Assembly: GCA_964511385.1 (NCBI GenBank)
Contig: CAZEFE010000001.1
Span: 62,001-126,000, forward strand
Direction of reading: 5' to 3'
Length of the DNA stretch: 64,000 nucleotides
From: CAILHX01 sp964511385
GTDB taxonomy: Bacteria > Pseudomonadota > Gammaproteobacteria > Burkholderiales > Methylophilaceae
The notes under the pieces were generated by a model. That model searched no databases, was not told where the DNA came from, and worked only from the letters and a program-made list of their open reading frames with translations. Below, piece by piece: positions 28,601 to 34,132 of this stretch. The position numbers and the translations under genes are program-made. The first letter of the stretch is position 1; the number at the start of each line of letters is the position of its first letter.

Positions 28601-29652
28601 TGGTAAATGTGTTGCAAGCTAAAACCGCAGAGGAGATCAAACAGCTTGCTGATGATCTGGGTATTGCGGAAGGCAGCCCGGCCCATGCGGCATTGCATGC
28701 GCTGAATGCTTGTGCCGGTGCCGCAGCGCAAGGCAATAGTTGTTCTACCGCGGCTATGGGCGCAGCCACTGCCAGCGTGGTCAGCCAGTTGATGCTGGGC
28801 GATGGGGAGAATGCAGAAACCCTGACCAATGAACAGAAACAGGCACGAGAAAATCTGGTTGCCACCCTGGTCACAGGCGTAGCCTCATTAAGCGATCAGG
28901 CAGCTACGGCCAATACTGCCGCCTTGACCGAACTGGAAAATAATTCCAACGTCAAGAACGCGGTAAAGGCAGCCATTAACGATGCCAAAGCTTATCTGGG
29001 CAAAAAAGCCAGGGAAGGCGGCGAAGGTTTGGTTAACCTGCTGGATAAGCTGGAAAGCAAGACCCTGGTAGAGAAGAAGGAGGCGATTAGCCAGTACATT
29101 ATCGAAGCCGGTGCCAGAGGCGGGCTGACTGATGCCGAAGTGCTGGTGTTTGCCACGTTGTATTCTGCCAATGAGTTGCTGTTCCCCACCGGGGTGCTGG
29201 ATGCTATTCCTGCAGGTGGTAAGATCGTTAAGCGTGGCGGCGAACTGATCAAAGCCGGGGTACGCGCTGAGGATGCTGCTAAGGTAGCGACGAGGGAGGT
29301 AGAAAGCGTTATTCATGTAGACAGAAAAGGAAATGCATTAATAGGTGACTGGTCAACTACTAAAACTCTTACCTCTCCTGAAAATGCTTTAGCTCATTGG
29401 AATAAACATGCCGCAGAATTTCCTGAATTTACCAGTGCAGATCAATATATTGAAGGAGCACAAAAATTCGTTAGCAATCCACCAGCAGGCACTTTGACAA
29501 AAATAAAATCAAACGGAGATGTAATGATATACAACCCTATTAGTAATACTTTTGCAGTCAAAACTTCAACAGGTGCTCCAAGAACTATGTTTAAGCCTGA
29601 CCCAGCAAAACATGGATATTCGACCAATTTGGAGTATTTCAATGCACAGTAA
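19690..29652 (+). CDS. cdiA: CdiA-like contact-dependent inhibition toxin / filamentous haemagglutinin
   Basis: The 3320-residue exoprotein begins with a signal peptide (RRLVASVTLLSFTLQPFAA) and a TPS secretion domain (about 30-290) with ANPNGITCNGCGF. Long haemagglutinin repeats follow, including three tandem 240-residue units (about 458-1030). Next come a central non-repeat region (about 1530-1680), a conserved NPRFTNYNSFISSDYM block near 1800, and a second repeat field to about 2730. The pre-toxin boundary is LENN at about 3082 instead of VENN. The C-terminal toxin (about 3230-3320; HWNKHAAEFPE, RTMFKPDP) resembles BECR-type RNase toxins, but this is inference. The last 370 nt are clearly more AT-rich, as in swapped CdiA-CT modules. 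GAGGA precedes the ATG at 19690. Confidence 0.92.
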   Translation: MNTPSTARRLVASVTLLSFTLQPFAALAAGVVADPGAGPRKPLVDTTANGLPLVQITTPSAAGVSHNQYSQYNVDSRGVILNNARTLTQTQQGGYVDGNPNLTGSSARVILNEVTSSNPSLLQGYTEVAGSRAEVIIANPNGITCNGCGFINTSRGVLTTGVPVFGGSGSLDAFRVTGGNIAIGSLGLNAANTDQLDLITRSVVANGQLWAKQLNVVTGANQVGYADLATQAITGNGAAPAVSIDVALLGGMYANKIRLVGTEAGVGVVSLGTIAAQAGDLTLDAKGRITLNGNTNATGNLSINTQDSLTNTATLYGQGNVSITATQGITNSNILAAGNDLSITAANLASNGVLASGLNPDGSLGAHGNLTVATTGSITALGQNLAGGNLSLSGSSIDLSNTQTAANGNVTLTSTGNINHGNSDLVAGGALSLTASGSVVNDAANITAAQLSLNAASLSNIGGSLSQSGTGNTALTLTGALDNTHGNIDTNGQALNIQSASLTNTQGNISHAGSGLLTVTTGNLTNTQGKLISNGSASLTTALLDNSSGLLSTGASATINASGGLVNSAGVVQSGGQLNLNAASVDNSAGRIVALGNTGLTLTTTGSVTNTTGTTASNELGGVIGGNGDVTLNVGSLVNTGSISANQNLTLTATGALNNANGAINAAQAANLTASQIDNSHATISAAQITLTTTVGGLNNTGGNITQAGAAATALSITGALDNTHGNLATNGQTLTIQSSGFDNTQGQVTHAGTGLFTLNTGNLTNHSGNMVTNGSTNIHAQALDNSSGSLVVAGSTGITATQALDNSAGNLQAGGQLTLSAASVNNSAGRIVSLGTQGLSLTTAGSVTNTTGTTTSNELGGVIGGNGDVTLNVGSLANTGSLSANQNLTLTATGALNNANGAINAAQAANLTASQIDNSHATISADQITLTTTAGGLNNTGGNITQTGAAATAFSIAGALDNTQGDIGTNAGNFTLQSASVINAQGNISHAGSGSLELTTGALSNSNGSIATNGTATLAASSITNQHGSVSAQGGATLNSSGTVDNANGYLGADSLHITAATQTSNAGGTIEANHAVSLNAQRLDNTGGVVKTLGNSALTVTTSQDVANNTGFIGGNGTLGITAGSIDNTGGNVYAKDQLNLTSAGQVNNHNGAIRTDADLNLTATGALNNTQGVIEANGSGSSLSLNTGSIDNSGGRIANSGSAATTINGGSQISNSNAAAVSGRGVIGGNADVSLTANNISNTQGAKLISGHDLTINATTGLNNTGGSAYAVRDLGLTQSTTAVDNSGGTLSAGRDLNLKAASFTNIGGKLLTDRDLKLQANTLNGIGQMLAARDVALNLQGNATGESAAHIKADRDVALSLSGSFSNQGKLEAVNQLMLTAASINNQSGASMNADQTVLTTSGALTNAGSISGNTVTTTSNAFTNTGSVIGDAVSITSNSLSNSGSAAIIAATSGVNLYVSNSLSNLDGATIYSLGDMLIAADAQHAKTASILNSSATIQADHDLAIYATDLTNQKTTFATALQQVSSTPYEIDYLPNYVAIWQQYFPYINNKYIITHVNEIGTITQNESVAVQDSAAGQILAGNNMGLDVGGTLTNQYSAILAGANMALNAGTLNNVAQQKEVQVIKSGYYVGYAYKPSSGSCGNNSCPQVGYFPTEETVNYVAWPEASGVIAANQSVSVNAVSINNQNVTASGAPVGNAATLGAGQAGGLNGNLNNGSVATVSASATTQTTGNNVNAPTASSATGTQTTANHVTAAPAGVGTLPGSLPTSGLYHTQPAPNQQYLVETNPRFTNYNSFISSDYMLSRLSLDPQRVQKRLGDGFYEQKLVLDQVAQLTGRRYLGNNTDGQQQFQALMESGVAEANALHLTPGIALTDAQIANLTHDIVWMEEETVTLPDGGSTVVLAPKVYLTRLHAEDLTPSGAVIAANEIDLVAHDTLSNSGTIQSTGRMKLAANDISNVGGTIRSDAGLSLSATRDVLNQSGSISGKSVTLTAGRDISNTTATQAISNNTLVSQRGSIGSTGGDLTVAAGRDLTMNAASISATGNAALSAGQNIAVGTEISTTRRGVVFSTTQLSSNLTATQNLTLQSGADMHLTSTQINAGNNLTAIANGNLTIDAAKNVDKTDYEFIRKRSRNIEHSVDETVVSGELKAGGNVTLAAVAPTPPAAGSANTGNNVSIAAANISTDTGKLSIVADGNVDLTVAHENDSSYKEVYNKKKGFLSSKSKLNIDQSQSDTAIGNTLSADSISIQAGGNLTATGTSVVATNAVDLSAAKDVTIQSAESTASESHLSQTKKSGLSFSGGSIGIGSSKLNSNGSQQTTTQTASTIGSLNGDISIAAGKTYNQTGSDLLTPQGNIDITAGTVNISAAQETSRSQQSTTFKQSGLSIGISSPVINAVQTVSDMAKAAKETSDPRMQALAAATAALAAKNGYDAIIAGNTAQTGGGGLPELDANGQTTAENPINQLGGLSLNISFGSSKSSSQSSSTATTAKSSSVVAGGDVSIAATDGDLNVVGSKISAGRDAVLSAANQVNLLAAANTSSNQSSNKSSSASFGVSLSSTGGLGVNAGVSKAKGKSNGSDVSYTNTTVSSGSTTVIESGTDTNIKGATVSGRQVIADVGTSGSGNLNVESLQDSSTYNSSQKSAGVSLGITTSGVVSGSVSGSKSNINSNYQSVTEQSGIKAGDGGFEINVNGNTDLKGAVIASTDQAIKDDANRLTTQTLTTSTVENKAEYSASSTSLGLGYSTSGSGVGTDSKGKPTTEPNNGPALPSLNGVSATPPVATSAGDEASSTTRSAISAGSITIADNAAQEALTGKDATTTVALLDRDTANAANPLTPIFTEQTKADIQAGQTIIGAFSGQVGTFLSNRAKEADQKTQAAKDADATADSKQSEADALPDGEQKAQLEQEIAQLRQTAITARLDAQAVESNWGAGGTYRQLLTAATAAASGNITGSSGEWLQSTLVNVLQAKTAEEIKQLADDLGIAEGSPAHAALHALNACAGAAAQGNSCSTAAMGAATASVVSQLMLGDGENAETLTNEQKQARENLVATLVTGVASLSDQAATANTAALTELENNSNVKNAVKAAINDAKAYLGKKAREGGEGLVNLLDKLESKTLVEKKEAISQYIIEAGARGGLTDAEVLVFATLYSANELLFPTGVLDAIPAGGKIVKRGGELIKAGVRAEDAAKVATREVESVIHVDRKGNALIGDWSTTKTLTSPENALAHWNKHAAEFPEFTSADQYIEGAQKFVSNPPAGTLTKIKSNGDVMIYNPISNTFAVKTSTGAPRTMFKPDPAKHGYSTNLEYFNAQ
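21061..22750 (+). repeat. Tandem 720-bp repeats inside cdiA
   Basis: Sequence recurs with an exact 720-bp period: AATGAATTGGGCGGCGTG occurs at 21541 and 22261, and the GCGCTGGATAAC/GCGCTGGACAAC block at 21121, 21841 and 22561. Two complete units (about 21061-21780 and 21781-22500) and part of a third are present. The length is 240 codons, so the frame is kept. Confidence 0.85.
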
Positions 29653-29899
29653 AAATTGTAGAGTTTGCGGGTTAGTATTATCCGAAGCTCCCTGGGGTGA
29701 AGATGACAAAACCCCATCTTGGGAAATTTGCCCATGTTGCGGAACAGAGTTTGGTTACGAGGACATAACTCCAGAAGTTTCAAAAAATCAAAGGAGTAAA
29801 TGGCTAGCTTCAGGAGGAGAATGGTTTGATAAAAGTAAAAAACCAAGTGGTTGGTCATTTGATCAACAATTATCAGGGATTCCGTCTAAATATCGTTAA
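29642..29899 (+). CDS. cdiI: Predicted CDI immunity protein (Cys-rich CPCC type)
   Basis: This 85-residue protein starts at the ATG at 29642, overlapping the cdiA 3' end by 11 nt in another frame, as cognate immunity genes do. It has a zinc-ribbon-like cysteine arrangement, CRVCG near the start and EICPCCGTEFGYED in the middle, resembling the Cys-rich CPCC family. It should neutralise the toxin domain at the CdiA C-terminus in the cytosol. Composition is AT-rich like the toxin region. The pairing is inferred from position. Confidence 0.75.
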   Translation: MHSKNCRVCGLVLSEAPWGEDDKTPSWEICPCCGTEFGYEDITPEVSKNQRSKWLASGGEWFDKSKKPSGWSFDQQLSGIPSKYR

Positions 29900-29931
29900 G
29901 CACTTCTTATTCGATTAACAAACTCTGTAAT

Positions 29932-30015
29932 GAAGGAGAGTTTAAGCAGGTTAATTTCAAAGCGGTTCCAGAGTCAATTGACCGAAGTGGCGGACACGAT
30001 TTAAAGGTGAAATGA
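29932..30015 (+). pseudogene. Orphan CdiA-CT fragment (toxin C-terminus remnant)
   Basis: An open frame with no start reads EGEFKQVNFKAVPESIDRS then GGHDLKVK and a stop at 30013. It has the look of a toxin C-terminus and ends 1 nt before an ATG with GGTG upstream. That layout repeats the toxin-immunity junction seen at cdiA/cdiI. I read it as the tail of a displaced earlier module; its family is unknown. Confidence 0.55.
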
Positions 30016-30016
30016 A

Positions 30017-30157
30017 ATGTGGATTAGGCTCATTGACTATGAGGCTTATTTTGTTACAAGGGGTTCTTTGCTGAAATTCCCAGCAAAGTGGCCGTTTGAA
30101 GACGAGGTCGTCATGATGGCGTGTGAGTTGCCCCGTCCAATGTCCAAACCCCGTTAG
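30017..30157 (+). CDS. Small ORF, candidate orphan immunity protein or fragment
   Basis: The ATG at 30017 follows AAAGGTG and opens a 46-residue frame (MWIRLIDYEAYFVTRG..., ending PMSKPR). It starts 1 nt after the stop of the orphan toxin tail, which is the typical spacing of an immunity gene. It is short, so it may be truncated. The following 206 nt before the transposase show no gene. Confidence 0.45.
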   Translation: MWIRLIDYEAYFVTRGSLLKFPAKWPFEDEVVMMACELPRPMSKPR

Positions 30158-30363
30158 CCCCTATAAAACCAGTCTGTTTTTACTCAAATGTTGAGCATTC
30201 TTGTCTGTAAAACGATCTGATTTTTACGCGATACTTTTTCAAACGCTATTTTTTCAGGCAAATCATGAAGGGTACAGGCTGTTTTTAAGTGCACCGACGT
30301 GAATGTACCGGACAGTCGTGCAATCTGCCCTTCATTCCTGCTATCGCGGCCTGATGTTGCGCC

Positions 30364-31251
30364 TCACCTTCGCAGATAAAGTCCGGTAAGCAGCCCATTC
30401 CACGCGCTAAACAGCCGCGCTTCCCTGACTTGGATGTGATAGGGATTGATACCTTGCCAAGCTTCACTCGGCGTTAAGCCGCCCAGATGTTGATGGGATC
30501 GTATTTCGTTGTACCAGAGTTTGAATTCTGTCATTGCCTGCACCAAGTTAGCGAAGTCGGGTATCTCCAGTCGATTTAGTTTTTCTTTTAATGTCCCAAA
30601 TAGCCGTTCTATCCGCCCGTTTTGCCAGGGGCATCCGGGTTGGCTGCGTTGATGGGCGATGCCGAGCATGCGCAAGCCTAAGCGAAATAGACGGGAGGTG
30701 AAGACCGCTTCGTTGTCGGTGCGGAGGATACGCGGCATGCCAAAGGTTTCTATGCCGAGGATAAGGGCTTTGAGTAGCGTGAGTGAGGTTTTGTCGGCGA
30801 GGGGTTGCAGTGTCAAGGCTAACCGCGAGCCGTGGTCGATGATGCCGAGGATGGGGTGGATATGGCCCTGGGTATCCATTTTGCCGGTGATGTCCATGCC
30901 CCAGATGTGATTGCGCGGCAACGGTGCCGGAATACGGCGTTTCCAGCGCTGGCGTAGTTGCAGTATTTCTGCCTGGTGCGTTCTGATGATGGTAGCAACG
31001 GTGGATTTGCTGATGGTGATGTGTTTCGAGGCGGCATAGCGGCGGTTGAAGGTATCCGCCAGTTTGCGCGTGCTGAGGTTGGTGAGCGCCTTGAGCCGGA
31101 TGATTTCCCTGACGACCCACTGCGGTTTGTTGCGCTTGCGGTGGACAGCCGCCTGGGGGCGAATTCGGGCTTTGAAACGGGAGAGGCGGACAGCGCGGAG
31201 CGAGTGAAACAGGCAGCGCAGCATTTGAATGATGCAGAGGAGGAGGTACAT
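30364..31251 (-). CDS. DDE (rve-core) transposase
   Basis: The 295-residue protein has an N-terminal basic HTH region and an integrase core. The acidic triad is visible: D in IWGMDITGK (about residue 118), D in ILRTDNEAVF (about 178) and E in GRIERLFGTLKEKL (about 213). HQHLGGLTPSEAWQGI is a typical C-terminal block of rve transposases of IS481/IS3-like type. I found no terminal inverted repeats around it, so the element may be partial. It lies downstream of the orphan CDI module, where such insertions are common. Confidence 0.82.
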   Translation of the reverse strand: MYLLLCIIQMLRCLFHSLRAVRLSRFKARIRPQAAVHRKRNKPQWVVREIIRLKALTNLSTRKLADTFNRRYAASKHITISKSTVATIIRTHQAEILQLRQRWKRRIPAPLPRNHIWGMDITGKMDTQGHIHPILGIIDHGSRLALTLQPLADKTSLTLLKALILGIETFGMPRILRTDNEAVFTSRLFRLGLRMLGIAHQRSQPGCPWQNGRIERLFGTLKEKLNRLEIPDFANLVQAMTEFKLWYNEIRSHQHLGGLTPSEAWQGINPYHIQVREARLFSAWNGLLTGLYLRR

Positions 31252-31284
31252 GGGTGGGTGTTGGCAATGCCGAGGCTATGATAG

Positions 31285-31407
31285 TTATTGTCGCACCGGC
31301 GGCCATTGTTGGGCGGTATGGATGATCGCCAGCACCCAGAGCGATTCACCACTGATTTCATAGAGCAGATGATAGCTGGCATGCAGGATGAGTTCGCGGG
31401 TAGCCGT
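31285..31407 (-). pseudogene. Truncated RelE/ParE-family toxin (C-terminal remnant)
   Basis: The minus strand reads TRELILHASYHLLYEISGES, then LWVLAIIHTAQQWPPVRQ and a stop at 31285. This is the end of a RelE/ParE toxin (strand-rich core and HTAQQWPP tail). The 5' part stops exactly where the 76-nt duplication begins (31408), so the gene was cut by that event. No antitoxin is adjacent. Confidence 0.65.
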
Positions 31408-31483
31408 CTGCATTAGAATACAGGCGATGTCACACTTCAAGCGCAATTTCATGCTGCTGCCTGCGTTGCTCGGCGCCGGGGCG
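31408..31483. repeat. Right copy of the 76-nt duplication
   Basis: This copy corresponds to 17696-17771 and here leads directly into an intact gene. The offset between copies is 13712 nt. It marks the right edge of the CDI block. Confidence 0.9.
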
Positions 31484-32278
31484 GCCTTGGCCGATGCCAC
31501 GCATGTGGATGCGGAGTTTTCCGTACGCCGTGACGACAACGTCAGCCGTGCGGAATCCAGCGCCGACATCCAGGCCGACACCATTGCCGGGCTGGATGTG
31601 AACGCCAGCCGCAGCATGATGCTGGACGCCAACAGCGGCGTGTTGTGGCGTGGCGGCCTGAAACTTGCCGAATACCGCCGGTTTGACGACCTGAGTCATC
31701 TGGATGCAAGTGCCGGCGCCACTTACCGCATCCAGCCGGTGGCGGCCTATACCGCGCCATGGTTCGAGCTTGGCGTGGGGGTGGAGCGGCAGCAGTTCAT
31801 GGGCAGCAACATCCGTGACGGCAACGTGCTGACGCTGGATCTGGGGATGGGGAAACGGTTCACCGACCGGTTGCGCGGGCGTGTGGGTGCGGGGTGGGAG
31901 CGCAGGTACGCAGACGATAACGAGGTGTTCGACTGGCAGCGGCTCAAAATACAAGTCACGGCGGATTTCAAGCTCACGCCGGCGCTGGTGATCTATGGCA
32001 ACGCTACCCGCGCGTATGGCGACCAGGTGTTCACCGCAACCCCAGCCCCGGCGTTCCGCGCGGCGGCCAAGGCGATCGTGGATGATCCGGCTTTTGGCGC
32101 GCGCCGCGCTTATCGGCTCAATGCGGCGGCGGATGTGTTGGAACTGGGCGGTAGTTTCAGCGTGAATTCGCGCAACACGCTGGATGTCGGCTGCCGGTAC
32201 TTCCGGATTGACGCAGACGGCGACCATCACTACGACGGCAGCGAAATCAGGGCCAGTTGGCTGTACCGCTTCCAGTGA
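31427..32278 (+). CDS. Predicted outer-membrane beta-barrel protein
   Basis: The 283-residue protein has a cleavable signal (MSHFKRNFMLLPALLGAGAALA) and a mature part of alternating beta strands ending in the aromatic WLYRFQ, the usual barrel terminus. Repeated strand pairs such as VDAEFSVRRDDNVSRAE and FELGVGVERQQFMGSN are visible. Function is unknown; relatives are annotated as surface lipoprotein-assembly or porin-like proteins. The ATG at 31427 lies in the duplicated 76 nt. Its stop overlaps the next start by one base. Confidence 0.72.
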   Translation: MSHFKRNFMLLPALLGAGAALADATHVDAEFSVRRDDNVSRAESSADIQADTIAGLDVNASRSMMLDANSGVLWRGGLKLAEYRRFDDLSHLDASAGATYRIQPVAAYTAPWFELGVGVERQQFMGSNIRDGNVLTLDLGMGKRFTDRLRGRVGAGWERRYADDNEVFDWQRLKIQVTADFKLTPALVIYGNATRAYGDQVFTATPAPAFRAAAKAIVDDPAFGARRAYRLNAAADVLELGGSFSVNSRNTLDVGCRYFRIDADGDHHYDGSEIRASWLYRFQ

Positions 32279-32733
32279 TGGAAATGACGGATTTCCTGCT
32301 GCGCCATGGTGGCATCCTCTGCGCCAGTTATACCCGGCTGACCGGGCGTGAATTGGTGCCTGCCCAACTCACGCCGCAGCAGCGGGTCGAGGCGCTGGAT
32401 GCCGCGCCTTTTGCCGTGGTTTCGCACGGGACGCAACCCGACCCGATGTTTAATTATGCCAACCGGACCGCGCTGGCCTTGTTTGAAATGGACTGGGCGG
32501 CGTTCACCCGGCTGCCGTCCCGGCTTTCTGCCGAGCCGCTGGAGCGGGGTGAGCGCGAGAGGTTGCTGGCTTGTGTGGCACAGGACGGTTTTGTTGATGA
32601 TTACAGCGGGGTGCGCATTTCAGCCAGCGGCCGGCGTTTCCGCATAGAGGGCGCCACGGTGTGGAACCTGCATGACGAACACGGGCGGTTCTACGGGCAG
32701 GCGGCGTTGCTCAGGCAGTGGCGGTTTTTGTGA
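32278..32733 (+). CDS. MEKHLA-domain protein
   Basis: The 151-residue product resembles the MEKHLA domain, a PAS-related sensor fold: FAVVSHGTQPDPMFNYANRT, ALALFEMDWAAFTRLPSRLS and VRISASGRRFRIEGATVWN are typical blocks. No output domain is attached, so partner and ligand are unknown. The ATG at 32278 overlaps the preceding stop (ATGA-like junction), implying co-translation with the outer-membrane gene. It converges on fur. Confidence 0.8.
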   Translation: MEMTDFLLRHGGILCASYTRLTGRELVPAQLTPQQRVEALDAAPFAVVSHGTQPDPMFNYANRTALALFEMDWAAFTRLPSRLSAEPLERGERERLLACVAQDGFVDDYSGVRISASGRRFRIEGATVWNLHDEHGRFYGQAALLRQWRFL

Positions 32734-32742
32734 GGGCGAACG

Positions 32743-33165
32743 TTATTTGTACGGGCAGGGATTTTTCACGCAATCGGCGTAGATGTACAGCGAATGCTCG
32801 TGAATGCTGAAGCCGCGCTCTTCCGCTGCTTTTCTTTGCCGCTTCTCGATTTCCTCATCGCAAAACTCTTCCACCCGGCCGCATTGCAGGCAGACGATGT
32901 GGTCGTGGTGCCCGCCCTGGTTTAATTCAAACACCGCCTTGTCGCTCTCGAAATGGTGGCGCACCAGCAGCCCGGCCTGTTCGAACTGCGTCAGCACCCG
33001 GTACACGGTCGCCAGGCCGACATCTTCGCCGGTGGTCAGCAACATGCGGTAAACATCCTCGGCCGACAGGTGGCGGCGATCGCTGGATTCAAACAGCGAC
33101 AGCACTTTTAATCGGGGCAGGGTTGCCTTGAGGCCTGCATTTTTGAGTTCTTGTGGTTCGCTCAT
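32743..33165 (-). CDS. fur: Ferric uptake regulator Fur
   Basis: Fur is the Fe(II)-dependent repressor of iron acquisition genes. From the ATG at 33165 it is 140 residues, the normal size. The winged helix includes LKATLPRLKVLSLFE and LATVYRVLTQFEQAGLL; the metal site includes GGHHDHIVCLQCGRVEEF, and FSIHEHSLYIYADC follows. An upstream ATG at 33228 would add an atypical extension. It is divergent from bamE, the usual betaproteobacterial pairing. Confidence 0.95.
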   Translation of the reverse strand: MSEPQELKNAGLKATLPRLKVLSLFESSDRRHLSAEDVYRMLLTTGEDVGLATVYRVLTQFEQAGLLVRHHFESDKAVFELNQGGHHDHIVCLQCGRVEEFCDEEIEKRQRKAAEERGFSIHEHSLYIYADCVKNPCPYK

Positions 33166-33236
33166 GGGATGTCCGCTCGGATGAGGTTGTTGATGCTGTG
33201 CTAATATTAACGACATTTTTTTGCACAATATACATC

Positions 33237-34130
33237 ATGCGCTATTACTTTTTACTGTTGGCCCTGCTGGTGTCGGGCTGCGGGCAGCACACGGCGGCAT
33301 TGCCGACCATCAAGCCGTACAAGATGGATATTCAGCAGGGCAATGCGGTCACCCCCAAAATGATGATGCAATTGCGCCCCGGCATGAGCAAGTCCCAGGT
33401 GCGCTTCATCATGGGCACGCCCTTGCTGGTGGATTCCTTCCATGCCGACCGTTGGGATTACTTCTACCAGATGCGCAAGGAAGGCAAGCTCATCGAGCAG
33501 CGCCGCGTGATCCTGGAGTTCGAGGGCGATGAACTCAAGCGCGTGCGCGGCGATGTGATTCCTGCCGGCAGCGACCCTAGTGCGGTCACGGTTGAACCGC
33601 TGAAAGCGCCGGCGAAAGCGAAAGAGGATGACAAGGGGTTGTTGGACCGGCTCAAGTTCTGGGAAAGTGATGAAAAGCCCAAGGCCCAGCCTGCGCCGGA
33701 GCAAAAGGCCGCGCCTGTTGCCGATGCGCCTGCCGCCAAGGACGCGGTGCAGCCGGTGACGGAAGAAGTTGCGCCATCGGCCAGGTTGCCGGAAATTGCG
33801 CCGCAGCCGATCCCGGAAACTTTGCCGCCGTTGACCGAAGAGGCGCCAGCGGTGGCTGCACCGGTGGAGCAAAAAGCGGCGCCCGCGCCAGTGACCAAGC
33901 CGGCTGAAGTAAAACCGGTGGCCAAACCGGCGCCGGCTCCTGTGCCGGTTGAACCCGCCAAGCCCGCCCCGGCGAAGGTTGCGCCGGCGGAAGAGCCACG
34001 GCCTGAAGCCAGGCCGAAGCCGGCGCCCAAGCCGGTTGAAGCCAAAACCCCGCCCAAGCCGGCCAAGGATTTGCCGCCGGAAGATGCGCCGGATTTTTTT
34101 GAGAAGATGTTAGAGAAGATAGGGTTCTAA
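33237..34130 (+). CDS. bamE: Outer-membrane assembly lipoprotein BamE with long Pro/Ala tail
   Basis: BamE is a lipoprotein of the BAM complex that inserts outer-membrane proteins. The lipobox LLVSGC gives cysteine 15; the BamE domain (about 25-105) holds LRPGMSKSQVRFIMGTPLL and RWDYFYQMRKEG. Usual BamE proteins end near 110-120 residues, yet this one is 297, adding about 190 residues rich in Pro, Ala, Lys and Glu. That tail may reach across the periplasm. dapB starts 2 nt after the stop. Confidence 0.92.
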   Translation: MRYYFLLLALLVSGCGQHTAALPTIKPYKMDIQQGNAVTPKMMMQLRPGMSKSQVRFIMGTPLLVDSFHADRWDYFYQMRKEGKLIEQRRVILEFEGDELKRVRGDVIPAGSDPSAVTVEPLKAPAKAKEDDKGLLDRLKFWESDEKPKAQPAPEQKAAPVADAPAAKDAVQPVTEEVAPSARLPEIAPQPIPETLPPLTEEAPAVAAPVEQKAAPAPVTKPAEVKPVAKPAPAPVPVEPAKPAPAKVAPAEEPRPEARPKPAPKPVEAKTPPKPAKDLPPEDAPDFFEKMLEKIGF

Positions 34131-34132
34131 GC

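Noticed and set aside
24091..28874. Several long minus-strand open frames opposite cdiA
   Set aside because: They mirror the repetitive Asn/Thr/Ser/Gly codons of cdiA, have no ribosome sites and no family motifs.
30285..30467. 60-codon minus-strand ORF overlapping the transposase 3' end
   Set aside because: It lies out of frame with the transposase, lacks a ribosome site and resembles nothing.
30158..31300. Terminal inverted repeats of the DDE transposase element
   Set aside because: I compared both flanks by eye and saw no matching inverted ends or target duplication, so no element boundaries are claimed.
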